Part shown: positions 1-8,997 of the stretch, piece by piece | Numbering within the stretch: the stretch's first letter is position 1 | Layout: each line of letters begins with the position of its first letter | Source: Camelimonas lactis | GTDB lineage: Bacteria; Pseudomonadota; Alphaproteobacteria; Rhizobiales; Beijerinckiaceae | Direction of reading: 5' to 3' | Length of the DNA stretch: 64,000 bases | Assembly: GCF_004342915.1 (NCBI RefSeq) | Contig: NZ_SLWL01000010.1 | Span: forward strand, 62,001 to 126,000 | Notes under the pieces: model-generated | Told to the model about the DNA's origin: nothing | The model's database searches: none | What the model saw: only the letters and a program-made list of their open reading frames with translations | Translations under genes and position numbers: made by a program

Positions 1-149
1 GGCACGAAATTGCCCACCTTCACCTCGGTGTCCGAGGCGCCGGGGCCATACGTCTTCTCCGCCTGGGCGTGAAGAGTCGCGGCGAGGGCGAAAACGCCGG
101 AAAGGGCGATGGTGGCGAAGCGGCGCGAAAGCTGCGCGCGGGTCGTCAT
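1..149 (-). CDS. ABC transporter substrate-binding protein, N-terminal fragment cut by window edge
   Basis: Reading the minus strand from an ATG at 149 gives 49 codons that run off the left edge. The protein starts MTTRAQLSRRFATIALSG, a basic then hydrophobic stretch typical of a secretion signal, followed by the mature start EKTYGPGASDTEVKVGN. The 'GPGASDTEVKVGN' stretch is the usual N-terminus of the Leu/Ile/Val-binding-protein family (periplasmic type 1 binding fold). The gene at 7062 has the equivalent GPGVTATEIKLGQ, so the two are probably related in type. A GGAACC-containing stretch lies upstream of the ATG. Substrate cannot be told from 49 residues. The family call rests on the signal peptide and this short motif only. 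Confidence 0.75.
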   Translation of the reverse strand, partial: MTTRAQLSRRFATIALSGVFALAATLHAQAEKTYGPGASDTEVKVGNFV

Positions 150-524
150 GCTGGTCACCTGGTTCCTCTGGTAGCGGCGCGATTTTTTTTGTTCGGAATG
201 GCCGTGGGTCCCCCTGTTCGCGCCGGGAGCATGGATAGCAATGTTCGCCGCCGGTCGCGACCACGCGCCCGGATGCACGTTGTCGCGCGCAGGCCCGGCG
301 CAGAGCACAGCGGCCGACGCCAGACGTTGCGGGAGCCTGCCGACATCGCGCGAAAGGCTTGCGCTGGCCGTCCTGGCTGTCAAAATGCCGCCGGCCGGGC
401 CAGCGTTCGCCCGGCGCCGTCAGCAGGCGCGGGGCCGCGCCGGTTTGAACGGACAACAATATTTGCCTGGCCGCGCCAGGTGATCCGGGTGCGCCGCATC
501 CGGCTTCAGGGGGGAAGCAGTCGC
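150..524. other. divergent intergenic region, no gene seen
   Basis: This 375-base stretch separates the minus-strand binding protein from the plus-strand VOC gene and should hold both promoters. A long reading frame crosses it in phase with the VOC gene, but its translation is Arg/Ala/Gly-rich and has no domain, so I treat it as non-coding. I see no convincing hairpin, operator or small gene in it. Confidence 0.5.
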
Positions 525-914
525 ATGTTCAGCCATCTCACGGTCGGCAGCAACGACCTGGAAAGGTCGCGGAAGTTCTACGACGCGGTGCTGGCGCCCA
601 TCGGCGTGGCGCCGGGCGTGGTCGGCCATCTGCACACCACCCGGGTGTTCTACAACCACAACGGCGCCATGCTGATCCTCACCGGGCCGCTGAATGGCGA
701 GCCCGCCACCGTCAGCAACGGCGCCACCATCGGCTTCGCCGCCGCCAGCCCGGAGCAGGTCGACGCCTGGCACGCCGCCGGCGTCGCCAACGGCGGCGTG
801 ACCTGCGAGGATCCGCCTGGCCTGCGGGAAACGCCGCTGGGCGCCTTCTATCTGGCCTACCTGCGCGATCCGGACGGCAACAAGCTGTGTGGCTTCCACG
901 CGGTTGGAAAATGA
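525..914 (+). CDS. VOC (glyoxalase/bleomycin-resistance) family protein
   Basis: The 129-residue product begins MFSHLTVGSNDLERSRKFYD and ends DPDGNKLCGFHAVGK, the two hallmarks of a single small vicinal-oxygen-chelate module of the lactoylglutathione-lyase-like type. The N-terminal His of 'FSHLTVG' fits a metal ligand. The C-terminal Glu common after 'DPDGNK' is replaced here by Cys-Gly, so classic glyoxalase I chemistry is doubtful. The ATG at 525 was chosen because homology begins there and GGGGGAAG precedes it; the open frame extends upstream only as low-complexity sequence. The thioesterase gene follows 33 bases later, so the two may be co-transcribed. The substrate is unknown. Confidence 0.85.
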   Translation: MFSHLTVGSNDLERSRKFYDAVLAPIGVAPGVVGHLHTTRVFYNHNGAMLILTGPLNGEPATVSNGATIGFAAASPEQVDAWHAAGVANGGVTCEDPPGLRETPLGAFYLAYLRDPDGNKLCGFHAVGK

Positions 915-947
915 GCCGGCGGCTGGCCGCGTTTTGAAAGAACAGCC

Positions 948-1403
948 ATGAACGAAGATGCGACGATCGGGAACAGCGCTTCCCGGAACGCTGCTTTGGC
1001 GGGCCCGGGTGGCCGGCCGCTGGTGAACCCGCCGGCGGCGCAGTTGCTGGGTCGTCGCGTCATCTCCTACGATCCGGAAGCCGGGCGCGGCGCCTATGTC
1101 TATGTGGCGCGGCCGGAATTCTGCAATCGCCACGGCACGGTGCAGGGCGGCGTCCTGGCCGCCATGCTGGATTCCGCCACGGGCTTCACGCTGATCGAGA
1201 GCCTGCCCGACGGGCTCACCGCCGTGACCCGCGACCTCAACACCCGCTTTTTGAAGCCCGCCTCTCCGGGAGAGATTTTCGCAGAGGCGCGGGTAACCCA
1301 ACGCGACGAACGCGGCGCTCAGGTGGAAGGCGAGCTGCGCAGCCCCGAAGGGGTGACGCTCGCCACCGCCGTCGCCGTCATGCGTTTTGTCCGGCGCGGC
1401 TGA
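948..1403 (+). CDS. PaaI-family hotdog thioesterase
   Basis: This 151-residue protein has the PaaI/thioesterase-superfamily hotdog core. The motif NRHGTVQGGVLAAMLDSATG lies near residues 62-81, with the HGxxxGG turn and the acidic residue of the central helix. A second conserved strand, 'DLNTRFLKPA', follows near residue 100. Such enzymes hydrolyse acyl- or aryl-CoA thioesters in the cytoplasm. The first 30 residues are low-complexity and the true start could lie a little downstream. The gene follows the VOC gene closely on the same strand. The acyl-CoA substrate cannot be predicted from sequence. Confidence 0.85.
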   Translation: MNEDATIGNSASRNAALAGPGGRPLVNPPAAQLLGRRVISYDPEAGRGAYVYVARPEFCNRHGTVQGGVLAAMLDSATGFTLIESLPDGLTAVTRDLNTRFLKPASPGEIFAEARVTQRDERGAQVEGELRSPEGVTLATAVAVMRFVRRG

Positions 1404-1984
1404 TCGCTCTCACGCCGCCAGGCGCGGATGCCCGTTCTCCGCCTGCGGCGGGCGTTGAGGGCTGGCCGCCTTCCGGCCGCCGGAACAGCATTTCCCCAAA
1501 ATGCCCGCACGCAGAAAATCCTGCCGCCATCCGGCATGGAAAGCGCAATTATTCCAAACTGTTCCTCCTGTGCCAATAGCGGTTGACCAGGCGCCGCCGG
1601 CGTTTTCTCATGGCGTTGGTCATCACGATCCGCGGGCATTTGACATCAGCAGCTTGCGCCGCGTCACCAAACGCTAAAGCTCCGCTTTTCCGCATCGCGG
1701 CAGGGCGGATCGAGCTGGAGCAGTTCCATGCGCCATCATTTTGCTTCCCGCAGCCACGCGCTGCCCCTGCGGTCTCCCTGTCGTCGCCCACTGGCGATGT
1801 GCTGTTGTTGACGGTGTTTTGCCGGCCTGATCCTGCCGCCGCCTCACCGGGCGGCCCGCGCAGGCCCATGACGGTCCGGCTGCCGTAACAGCCCTCTGGC
1901 GTGCGCGGCCGAAGGCGCCCCACGCCTGTCCCTTCCCATCTCTGCAGATCCGCCGCGTCGGTCGCTCCGGCGCAGGGAGGCTTC
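1404..1984. other. 581-base intergenic region ahead of the sulfonate operon
   Basis: Several reading frames cross this stretch on both strands but none shows a domain, a good start context or a plausible amino-acid composition. It separates the thioesterase gene from the sulfonate operon and should carry the operon promoter. A TTGACA hexamer lies at 1640-1645, but no matching -10 sits at a normal distance, so I do not call a promoter. No riboswitch or strong hairpin was recognised. Confidence 0.45.
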
Positions 1985-2257
1985 ATGTCTGTTTCATTTC
2001 CATCTTCCGGGGCGGCCATCGCCAGTCCCGGCGCCGGGCCAGCGGCGTTCATCATCGAAGTTGGCGGCGCGGCCGCCGGCATCGTCGCCGCCGATGGCGT
2101 CCGGTTTCGTTTTCACGCCGCCGGACCACGTTTCCAGCCGCTTGACGGCCAGATTTTTCGTACGCCGGGCGACGCCGAACGGGCGGCCCGGCGCGTCATC
2201 AACAGCCGCCAGCCCGTTCGGGGTCACGCGGCGCCTGCAAGGGAGGCGCGCCGATGA
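1985..2257 (+). CDS. small hypothetical protein translationally coupled to ssuE
   Basis: A 90-residue frame begins at an ATG preceded by GGAGG (1976-1980) and ends in a TGA that overlaps the ssuE ATG by four bases (ATGA), a typical coupling arrangement. The middle of the protein reads FIIEVGGAAAGIVAADG followed by VRFRFHAAGPRFQPLDGQIF, a plausible small beta-rich fold, then a helical DAERAARR segment. I do not recognise the family. Position as first gene of the sulfonate operon, the good ribosome-binding site and the overlap argue that it is real. Its role is unknown; a link to sulfur-starvation metabolism is inferred from context only. Confidence 0.6.
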   Translation: MSVSFPSSGAAIASPGAGPAAFIIEVGGAAAGIVAADGVRFRFHAAGPRFQPLDGQIFRTPGDAERAARRVINSRQPVRGHAAPAREARR

Positions 2258-2871
2258 GCGCTCTGCGACTGGTCGCATTCAGCGGCAACACCCATCGCCC
2301 TTCGAAGACCCGCGCGCTGGCGGAGGCGGCGATCGCCGCCGTCGCCCGCCGTCAGGCGGTCGATCCCGAATTGTATGACCTGGTGGATATCGGCCCCGGC
2401 GTCGGCGCCTTCAGCCGCGGCAAGCTGCCGCTCGCCGGCCAGGAGGTTCTGGAAGCCATCGAAGGCGCAGACGCGCTGATCATTGGCACGCCGGTCTACA
2501 AGGGCTCGTTCATCGGCCTGCTCAAGCACCTGATCGACTTCGTCGATCCGGCGGCCCTCGCCGGCAAGCCGGTGCTGCTCGCCGCCACCGGCGGCGGCCA
2601 CCGCCACGCGCTGGTGGTGGAGCACCAGTTGCGGCCGCTGTTCGGCTTCTTCAGCGCCCTCAGCGTGCCCACGGCCGTCTACGCCGCCGACGCTGACTTC
2701 ACCGACGGCGCCCTTACCGCGCCGGACGTGCGCGCCCGGCTGGAGCAGGCCGCCGGCGAATTGGCTGCTTTGGCCAGTCGCCCCACGAGCTTTGCCGCCC
2801 CACAGCCGGTGGCCAACGGCCATCTCACGCCGCCCCGCGCTGCCGGCGCACGCCTCACCGCCCTTTCATGA
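2254..2871 (+). CDS. ssuE: NADPH-dependent FMN reductase of the sulfonate operon
   Basis: The 205-residue product is a flavodoxin-fold FMN reductase that supplies FMNH2 to the SsuD monooxygenase. The phosphate-binding loop is near the start (FSGNTHRPSKTRALAEA, residues about 9-25). The flavin-contact motif ADALIIGTPVYKGSFIGLLK lies near residues 72-91, and ATGGGHRHALVVEHQLRPLF near 113-132 is typical of SsuE/MsuE. The C-terminal 35 residues are longer than in Escherichia coli SsuE and low-complexity. The start overlaps the previous gene by four bases and the ssuA start lies 20 bases after the stop, so this is one operon. Confidence 0.93.
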   Translation: MSALRLVAFSGNTHRPSKTRALAEAAIAAVARRQAVDPELYDLVDIGPGVGAFSRGKLPLAGQEVLEAIEGADALIIGTPVYKGSFIGLLKHLIDFVDPAALAGKPVLLAATGGGHRHALVVEHQLRPLFGFFSALSVPTAVYAADADFTDGALTAPDVRARLEQAAGELAALASRPTSFAAPQPVANGHLTPPRAAGARLTALS

Positions 2872-2891
2872 GCAGGCCTGGAGACAGCATC

Positions 2892-3857
2892 ATGTTGAAC
2901 AAACGCCGTTTTCTCGCCGCCGTCCTGGGCGCGACCGCCCTTGTCGCCTCTGGCCCGGTCTTCGCCGCCGAAAAGGCCGCCGATGAGGTGCGCATCGGCT
3001 TCCAGAAGGCCTCGGTTTCCATCGTCGCCCGCCAGTCCGGCGCCATCGAGAAGCGCCTGAAGGCGCTGGGCGTCCAGAACGTCAAATGGGTCGAGTTCCA
3101 GTTCGGGCCGCCCCTGCTGGAGGCGCTGGGCGCCGGCGCCATCGACTTCGGCGCCGTTGGCGACACACCGCCGGTCTTCGCCCAGGCCGCCGGCGCCAAA
3201 GTCGTCTACGCGGCGGTCAGCCCGGCGTCGAAGCACGCCATCCTGGTGAAGAATGACTCCCCCATCAAAAGCGTCGCCGACCTCCGGGGCAAGCGCGTCG
3301 GCATTCCCAAGGGCTCCAGCGCCCACAATCTGACCGTGCAGGCGCTGGCCGCCAATGGTCTGAAATTCAGCGACATCCAGCCGGTGTACCTGTCGCCGTC
3401 CGATGGCGTCGCCGCCTTCGCCCGCGGCTCCATCGACGCCTTCGCCGTCTGGGACCCGTTCTTTGCGCTGGTGGAGCTGAAGCAGGGCGGTCGCCCGCTG
3501 ACCGGCCTCGAAAAGCTGCCGCCGACCAACGCCTTTTACCTCGCCAACCGGGAGTTCGCCGAAAAACACCCGCAGCAGCTGCAGGCGGCTCTGGAGGAGA
3601 TCGGCAAGATCACCGACTGGGCCGGCGCCAACCGTCAGGCCGTGGCCGAGGCTTCGCAGAAAGCCACCGGCATCGATGCGGAAGGCAACCGGCGCGCCAT
3701 CGACCGGGCGGAATATTCGCTACGGCCGCTCACCGAGGTGGAGGTGAAGCAGCAACAGAAGGTGGCGGACGCCTTCTTTGAACTGGGTCTGATCCCCCGG
3801 CAGATCACCATCAGCGACGCGGTCTGGACGCCGCCGCAGCAAAAGGCTGGCCGCTGA
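2892..3857 (+). CDS. ssuA: aliphatic sulfonate ABC transporter, periplasmic binding protein
   Basis: The 321-residue protein starts MLNKRRFLAAVLGATALVAS, a cleavable signal peptide ending near PVFAAEK. The mature part has the SsuA/TauA/NMT1-like type 2 periplasmic-binding fold: DEVRIGFQKAS, then FGPPLLEALGAGAIDFGAVG (a hallmark of SsuA), then VADLRGKRVGIPKGSSAHN and SIDAFAVWDPFFA. It should bind alkanesulfonates outside the inner membrane and deliver them to SsuC/SsuB. ATG 2892 is preferred over an in-frame start at 2868 because the signal peptide begins there. It lies between ssuE and ssuD, the usual order in proteobacterial ssu operons. Confidence 0.93.
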   Translation: MLNKRRFLAAVLGATALVASGPVFAAEKAADEVRIGFQKASVSIVARQSGAIEKRLKALGVQNVKWVEFQFGPPLLEALGAGAIDFGAVGDTPPVFAQAAGAKVVYAAVSPASKHAILVKNDSPIKSVADLRGKRVGIPKGSSAHNLTVQALAANGLKFSDIQPVYLSPSDGVAAFARGSIDAFAVWDPFFALVELKQGGRPLTGLEKLPPTNAFYLANREFAEKHPQQLQAALEEIGKITDWAGANRQAVAEASQKATGIDAEGNRRAIDRAEYSLRPLTEVEVKQQQKVADAFFELGLIPRQITISDAVWTPPQQKAGR

Positions 3858-3883
3858 GCGGCGCGTGAAAACGGAGCAAAGCC

Positions 3884-5083
3884 ATGTCTGACAAATCCGT
3901 CATCTCCCCCGCCGTTCCGCTGTCTGGCCATGACCCGCTGAACTTCTTCTGGTTCATTCCCACCCACGGCGACGGCTCCTATCTCGGTTCCGAAACCCAG
4001 CAGCGCCCGTCGGATTTCGGTTATTTCCGTCAGGTCGCCCAGGCCGTGGACCGTCTCGGCTACCAGGGCGTGCTGCTGCCGACCGGCCAGAACTGCGTCG
4101 ATTCATGGATCACCGCCGCCGGCCTCGCCGAGGCGACGGAGCGGTTAAAGTTCCTTGTCGCCCTGCGGCCGGGCGTCACCAGCCCGTCCTTCGCCGCCCG
4201 CCAGACGGCGGCGCTGGACCGCCAGAGCAACGGCCGGCTGCTGCTGAACGTGGTGGTGGGCGGCGTGCCGCTGGAGCTGGGCGGCGACGGCATTTTTCTC
4301 AATCACGATGAGCGGTATGAGCAGGCGGCCGAATTCCTGACCATCTGGCGGCGTCTGGTTGCCGGCGAGACGGTGAATTTCTCTGGCAAATACTACCGGG
4401 TGGAGAACAGCCGGCTCGATTTCCCGCCGGCGCAGGAGCCGCATCCGCCCCTGTATATTGGCGGCTCGTCCGACGCCGGCGTCGAACTGGCGGCGGATCA
4501 GACCGAGCTGTATCTGACATGGGGCGAACCGCCGGCGCAGGTGGCGGAGAAGATCGCCCGGGTTCGCGCCGCCGCGGCGCGGCGCGGCCGCAGCATCCGC
4601 TTCGGCATCCGCCTGCATTTCGTCGTGCGCGAAACCACAGAGGAGGCCTGGGAGGCGGCGAACCGGCTGATCAGCAAGGTTTCCGACGAACAGATCGCCT
4701 TCGCCCAGGAGCGTCTGCGCACGGTCACCGATTCCGTTGGCCAGACCCGCATGCTCGACCTGCACCAGGGCCGGCGCGACCGGCTGGAAGTGTCGCCCAA
4801 TCTGTGGGCCGGCGTTGGCCTGGTGCGCGGCGGCGCCGGCACCGCTTTGGTCGGCGACGCCAGAACCGTGGCCGAGCGGCTGCGTGAATACCAGGCGCTG
4901 GGTGTCGATACGGTGATCGGCTCCGGCTATCCGCATCTCGAAGAATCGTACCGGGTGGCCGAACTGCTGTTTCCCGAACTGGGAATCCAGCGGCCCGGCG
5001 CGACCTGGCGCCGGGGCCTGGCCAACGAGTTCGCCGCCGGCGCCGGCGTCGGCCCTGTCGATCTGCGGGCGGCGGCGTCATGA
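3884..5083 (+). CDS. ssuD: FMNH2-dependent alkanesulfonate monooxygenase
   Basis: This 399-residue protein is a bacterial-luciferase-family (TIM barrel) two-component monooxygenase that desulfonates alkanesulfonates to aldehyde and sulfite. The SsuD signature [15 protein letters not shown] sits at residues about 22-36. TGQNCVDSW places the conserved Cys, [20 protein letters not shown] is the flavin-site strand, and [20 protein letters not shown] is near the C-terminus. The collinear match to Escherichia coli SsuD as I remember it is strong along the whole length. GGAGCAAAGCC precedes the ATG. The stop overlaps the ssuC start (ATGA). The protein is slightly longer than usual at the C-terminus. 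Confidence 0.96.
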   Translation: MSDKSVISPAVPLSGHDPLNFFWFIPTHGDGSYLGSETQQRPSDFGYFRQVAQAVDRLGYQGVLLPTGQNCVDSWITAAGLAEATERLKFLVALRPGVTSPSFAARQTAALDRQSNGRLLLNVVVGGVPLELGGDGIFLNHDERYEQAAEFLTIWRRLVAGETVNFSGKYYRVENSRLDFPPAQEPHPPLYIGGSSDAGVELAADQTELYLTWGEPPAQVAEKIARVRAAAARRGRSIRFGIRLHFVVRETTEEAWEAANRLISKVSDEQIAFAQERLRTVTDSVGQTRMLDLHQGRRDRLEVSPNLWAGVGLVRGGAGTALVGDARTVAERLREYQALGVDTVIGSGYPHLEESYRVAELLFPELGIQRPGATWRRGLANEFAAGAGVGPVDLRAAAS

Positions 5084-5982
5084 GCGACGCGACCCTCAAA
5101 CCAGTGGCGACGGCGGCGGCCGGCGCCGTCGCATTTCCACCGGAAGCCGCCCTCGCTCCAGCCGCGGGCGAGCCGGCGGCCGCGGTGAAAACCACCCGGT
5201 CCCGCGCCACCCTGACCGGACGCATCGCCAACGGCAACCTGATCGGCTGGGTCGTGCCCGCGCTCATCGTCGTGATCTGGGAGACCCTGGCTCGCGCTGG
5301 CTATCTGCAACCCAATGTCCTGCCAGCGCCTTCGGCGATCGTCGCGGCGGCGATCCGGCTGACCGCCTCCGGGCAACTGCCGGAGAGCATCGGCGTCAGC
5401 ACCCTGCGCGCCCTGGCCGGCTTCGTGGTCGGCGGCGGCATTGGTCTTGCCCTCGGCCTCGCCAATGGCCTGTCGCGGCTGAGCGAAAAGCTCACCGATA
5501 CCAGCCTGCAAATGGTGCGGAACGTGCCGCATCTGGCGCTGATCCCGCTGGTCATTTTGTGGTTCGGCATTGATGAGGGCGCCAAGCTGTTCCTGGTGGC
5601 GCTGGGGGTGTTTTTCCCCATGTACATCAACACGCTGCACGGCATTCGCAATGTCGATCCGCAACTGGTGGAGATGGGCCGCATCTACGGCATGAAACAG
5701 GGCGAACTGTTCTGGCGGGTCATCCTGCCGGGGGCGCTGCCGTCGATCTTCGTCGGCCTGCGCTATGCGCTTGGCATCATGTGGCTGACGCTGATCGTCG
5801 CCGAAACCATCGCCGCTGAATCCGGCATCGGCCACATGGCGATGCAGGCGCGCGAGTTCCTGCTGGTCGACGTGGTGATGCTGTCGATCATTATCTACGC
5901 GCTGCTCGGCAAGGCCGCCGACAGCATCGCCCGGCTGCTGGAGCGCCTGTCGCTGCAATGGCACCCGGCATACCGGAAGTAA
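5080..5982 (+). CDS. ssuC: aliphatic sulfonate ABC transporter permease
   Basis: The 300-residue inner-membrane protein has about six hydrophobic segments from residue 45 on. The cytoplasmic coupling loop (EAA-type) reads [20 protein letters not shown], near residues 203-222, which contacts the SsuB ATPase. The region '[22 protein letters not shown]' is typical of the SsuC/TauC branch of the BinPDT permeases. The first 45 residues are an Ala/Pro-rich cytoplasmic extension not usual in Escherichia coli SsuC. The start overlaps ssuD by four bases, which suggests coupled translation. Confidence 0.94.
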   Translation: MSDATLKPVATAAAGAVAFPPEAALAPAAGEPAAAVKTTRSRATLTGRIANGNLIGWVVPALIVVIWETLARAGYLQPNVLPAPSAIVAAAIRLTASGQLPESIGVSTLRALAGFVVGGGIGLALGLANGLSRLSEKLTDTSLQMVRNVPHLALIPLVILWFGIDEGAKLFLVALGVFFPMYINTLHGIRNVDPQLVEMGRIYGMKQGELFWRVILPGALPSIFVGLRYALGIMWLTLIVAETIAAESGIGHMAMQAREFLLVDVVMLSIIIYALLGKAADSIARLLERLSLQWHPAYRK

Positions 5983-5993
5983 GGAGGGCTCCA

Positions 5994-6824
5994 ATGGCCA
6001 TTCACACCGCGACCTCGCGGCGTCAGGCAGCGGCTGCTCCTGTCTATGCTGGCGCAGCCGCCAGGCCGCAGGGCGGCGCGTCCGTCACCCTGCGCGGCCT
6101 CGCCCGCGCCTTCGGCGACAAACAGGTGCTGCGCCACGTCGATCTGCATATCCCCGCCGGCCAGTTCGTCGCCATTGTCGGCAAGAGCGGCTGCGGCAAG
6201 AGCACGCTGCTGCGCCTGATCGTCGGCCTCGACCAGCCGACAGGCGGTCACATCGCCCTGTCAGGCGCCCCCGGTGGCGAGGAAGAACCGGGCTCCAGCG
6301 GCGTGCGCATCATGTTTCAGGAACCGCGCCTGCTGCCGTGGGAGCGCGTGCGGGGCAATGTCGAGGTGGGGCTGGGGCGCGATCTGCCAAAGGCGGAGCG
6401 CCAGGCCATCGCCACCCGGACCCTCGAAGCCGTGGCTCTTGGCGACAGGGGCGGGGAGTGGCCCTCGGTGCTGTCCGGCGGCCAGAAGCAGCGCGTCGCT
6501 TTGGCCCGCGCCCTCGCCAGCGGCCCGCGCCTGCTGGCGCTGGACGAGCCGCTCGGCGCCCTCGACGCCCTGACCCGCATCGACATGCAGCGCCTGATTG
6601 AGAAGGTGTGGCGCGAGCAGGGTTTCACCGCCATTCTCGTCACCCATGACGTGGGCGAGGCCATCGCGCTGGCCGACCGTATCCTCGTCATCGATCAGGG
6701 AACCATCGCCGCCGACCTGGTGGTCGCCAGCCCGCGCCCGCGCCACCGGGGCGATCCCGAACTCGCCGCGCTGGAAGGCCGCATCATCGACGCGCTGTTC
6801 AACGACCAGGCGGCGGGGATCTGA
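5994..6824 (+). CDS. ssuB: aliphatic sulfonate ABC transporter ATP-binding protein
   Basis: The 276-residue ATPase has all ABC motifs: Walker [16 protein letters not shown]-loop [14 protein letters not shown], signature [15 protein letters not shown], Walker [17 protein letters not shown] and the switch His in [11 protein letters not shown]-like sequence. '[10 protein letters not shown]' is typical of the nitrate/sulfonate/taurine ATPase group. The ATG at 5994 follows an excellent AAGGAGG (5981-5987) that overlaps the ssuC stop. The longer frame from 5958 lacks such a site. The first 30 residues are a low-complexity extension. This is the last gene of the ssu operon. Confidence 0.94.
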   Translation: MAIHTATSRRQAAAAPVYAGAAARPQGGASVTLRGLARAFGDKQVLRHVDLHIPAGQFVAIVGKSGCGKSTLLRLIVGLDQPTGGHIALSGAPGGEEEPGSSGVRIMFQEPRLLPWERVRGNVEVGLGRDLPKAERQAIATRTLEAVALGDRGGEWPSVLSGGQKQRVALARALASGPRLLALDEPLGALDALTRIDMQRLIEKVWREQGFTAILVTHDVGEAIALADRILVIDQGTIAADLVVASPRPRHRGDPELAALEGRIIDALFNDQAAGI

Positions 6825-6850
6825 GCCGGGCCGGGGGCAGGGCGGCCAAA

Positions 6851-6900
6851 GTGGGTCAGGACAGGCGGCGTGGACCAGGCGTGGGTGGGGACAGGCGGCG
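6851..6900. repeat. 30-bp imperfect tandem repeat (about 1.7 copies)
   Basis: The segment GTGGGTCAGGACAGGCGGCG at 6851-6870 recurs at 6881-6900 with two changes, giving a 30-bp period. It lies in the 237-base gap between ssuB and the next binding-protein gene. No function is evident. A slippage product in GC-rich DNA is the simplest reading. Confidence 0.6.
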
Positions 6901-7061
6901 GCCAGAACAGCGGAAACCGCGCCGGCCCAGGGGGCGCCTGTCGTCGGCGCCGCTGTCGCCGGCCCGGCGAGGCTTTACACCGCGCGCCGGGTAACTATCG
7001 TGCCGTGGCAACGACCGGCGCGCCCATAACATTGCGCCGGCGGAGGAAACCGGAGCGCATC

Positions 7062-8279
7062 ATGAACACCACCCGCCGTTCATTCCAGACCGGTCTGCTC
7101 GCCCTTGCCGCCGGCGCATTCGCGCCATCGATTCCGTCGGCTTTCGCCGCCGGCAAATCTGGCCCGGGCGTCACGGCGACCGAGATCAAGCTGGGCCAGA
7201 CCATGCCCTACAGCGGCCCCGCGTCCGCCTACGGCAATATCGGCAAGGCCGAAGCCGCCTATTTCAAAATGGTCAACGATAATGGCGGCGTGAATGGCCG
7301 CAAGATCAACCTGATCAGCCTTGACGACGGCTATTCGCCGCCCAAGACCGTGGAGGCGACCCGTCGCCTGGTGGAGCAGGAGGAAGTCTTCGCCATCGTC
7401 GGCGCCCTTGGCACCGCGCCCAACGCCGCCATTCATAAATATCTCAACAGCAAGGGCGTGCCGCAACTGCTGATTTCCAGCGGCATCAGCAAGTTCAACG
7501 ATCCTAAGAACTTCCCGTGGACCATGGCGGCGCTGCCGAATTATCTGAACGAGGCGCGCATCCTCGCCGTATACGCCATGCAGCAGAAGCCAGGCAAGAA
7601 AATCGGCTTGCTGATGGCCAATGACGATCTGGGCCGCGACGCCCAGGCCGGCATTCGCCAGGCGCTCGGCAAGGACGCCGCCGGCCTGCTCACGGTTGAA
7701 AGCTACGAGCTGACCGACACCAATGTGGATTCGCAGATCCTGAAGTTGAAGGCTGCGGGCGTGGAGACGCTGATCACCTACGCCTCGCCCAAGTTCGCGG
7801 CCCAGACCATCCGCAAGCTGAAGGAAATGGGCTGGCAGCCGACCCATCTGCTGTCGAGCATCGCCGCGTCCGTCGCCGGCGTGCTGGAGCCGGCGGGACT
7901 GGACAACAGCGTGGGCGTCATCTCGGTGACCTACGCCAAGGACCCCACTGATCCGGCCTGGGACAACGATCCGGGCATGAAACGCTGGAATGCGTTCATG
8001 GACAAATACATGCCCGGCGCCAACAAGGGCGATCTCAATTACACCACCGGCTATTACATCGCCGATTTCGCCACCCGGCTGCTGAAAGCCTGCGGCGACG
8101 AACTGACCCGCGAGAACCTGATGAAACAGGCCGCCAATGTGCCAGGCTGGGAGTTCGACACCCTGATCCCAGGCGTCAGGGCGCAGACCTCGCCCACCGA
8201 TTTCGCGCCGCTGAAGCAGATGCAGATGATGGTGTTCGACGGCAAACGCTGGAAGCTGACCGGCGGCCTGCTCGGATAA
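7062..8279 (+). CDS. ABC transporter substrate-binding protein, Leu/Ile/Val type
   Basis: The 405-residue protein begins MNTTRRSFQTGLLALAAGAF, a signal sequence with a twin-arginine motif (TRRSFQ), so export by Tat is possible. The mature part is a Peripla_BP_6 type binding protein: GVTATEIKLGQTMPYSGPAS, then YFKMVNDNGGVNGRKINLIS and DDGYSPPKTVEATRRLVEQE, all classic LivJ-family blocks. The ATG at 7062 follows GGAGGAAAC. No permease or ATPase genes of this type flank it here, so it may use the Liv-type transporter at 45074-48746 or another elsewhere. The ligand is unknown; many alphaproteobacterial relatives bind carboxylates or aromatic acids rather than amino acids. Confidence 0.92.
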   Translation: MNTTRRSFQTGLLALAAGAFAPSIPSAFAAGKSGPGVTATEIKLGQTMPYSGPASAYGNIGKAEAAYFKMVNDNGGVNGRKINLISLDDGYSPPKTVEATRRLVEQEEVFAIVGALGTAPNAAIHKYLNSKGVPQLLISSGISKFNDPKNFPWTMAALPNYLNEARILAVYAMQQKPGKKIGLLMANDDLGRDAQAGIRQALGKDAAGLLTVESYELTDTNVDSQILKLKAAGVETLITYASPKFAAQTIRKLKEMGWQPTHLLSSIAASVAGVLEPAGLDNSVGVISVTYAKDPTDPAWDNDPGMKRWNAFMDKYMPGANKGDLNYTTGYYIADFATRLLKACGDELTRENLMKQAANVPGWEFDTLIPGVRAQTSPTDFAPLKQMQMMVFDGKRWKLTGGLLG

Positions 8280-8362
8280 AGACAGGCCATCGCCGCGCGG
8301 TAAAATCCACACATGGCGCGCGCCTGGGCTCCGCAAGCCGGACCAGCCCGGGAGCGCGCCAG

Positions 8363-8392
8363 GCCCCGATCCCGACGCGCGGCGGTCGGGGC
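8363..8392. terminator. hairpin between convergent genes, possible terminator
   Basis: GCCCCGA at 8363-8369 pairs with TCGGGGC at 8386-8392, with a GC-rich loop and a further imperfect CCA/TGG extension outside the stem. It lies between the convergent genes ending at 8279 (+) and 8443 (-). There is no clear T-tract on either side, so termination is only a guess from position. Confidence 0.35.
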
Positions 8393-8442
8393 TGGCCAGT
8401 TGAAGGATCCCAGCCGCAGTTCCGCCGCATGGACCCGCGCCC

Positions 8443-8772
8443 TTACAAATCCACCACCGGCGCCAGCGGGGCGTTTTTCTTCACCGATTCGATGCCTTTC
8501 TCGCGGCTGGCGGCGCTTTCGTAGGTTTCGCTGGTGCCGATGATCTGCCCGTTGGCTGCTTTCAGGTTAAAAATGTGCTTGCCGCTGGTGGTTTGCTTGC
8601 GTTCATAACGGTTGTCGTCCGGCGCATTGGTCTGCACGGACTGGATGCCGTTAATGGCGCTGGCGCGCTGTTTGTAGCCTTCGCTGGCGAGGATGTTTTG
8701 TCCATTGGCCGCTTTCAGCCGGAAACGGTATTCGCCAGCCTTGTCGACGTAGACTTCAAATTTGGCCGCCAT
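8443..8772 (-). CDS. YegP-family protein with two DUF1508 repeats
   Basis: The 109-residue protein is built of two similar halves. Residues 1-50 contain GEYRFRLKAANGQNILASEG and residues 60-105 contain GKHIFNLKAANGQIIGTSET. This is the tandem DUF1508 arrangement of Escherichia coli YegP, a small beta-rich cytoplasmic protein of unknown function. The length matches the family. The ATG at 8772 is preceded on the minus strand by GGAGATACGAC. It stands alone between a plus-strand transporter gene and a minus-strand oxidase. No role can be inferred from its neighbours. Confidence 0.92.
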   Translation of the reverse strand: MAAKFEVYVDKAGEYRFRLKAANGQNILASEGYKQRASAINGIQSVQTNAPDDNRYERKQTTSGKHIFNLKAANGQIIGTSETYESAASREKGIESVKKNAPLAPVVDL

Positions 8773-8997
8773 CGTCGTATCTCCGGTTTTTGCCGGGCGT
8801 GCGTCGCAGCTTCATGCTTTTCGGCGCAACGCCCTTGCCGTTTCCAGATCATCGTCAATTGCAGGGCGTCATGACAAGGGCGCTATACCGTCGAATGCGG
8901 AAAATTCGCGTGCGAACGGCGCTTTGTTGCTTCACATAAAGCTGAGGTCAAAAGTCAGGCGGAATAATTTTCGCGAACAACGCCAGCAGGCCAGCGC

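Noticed and set aside
1640-1668. Promoter at the TTGACA before the sulfonate operon
   Set aside because: No acceptable -10 hexamer at 16-18 bases.
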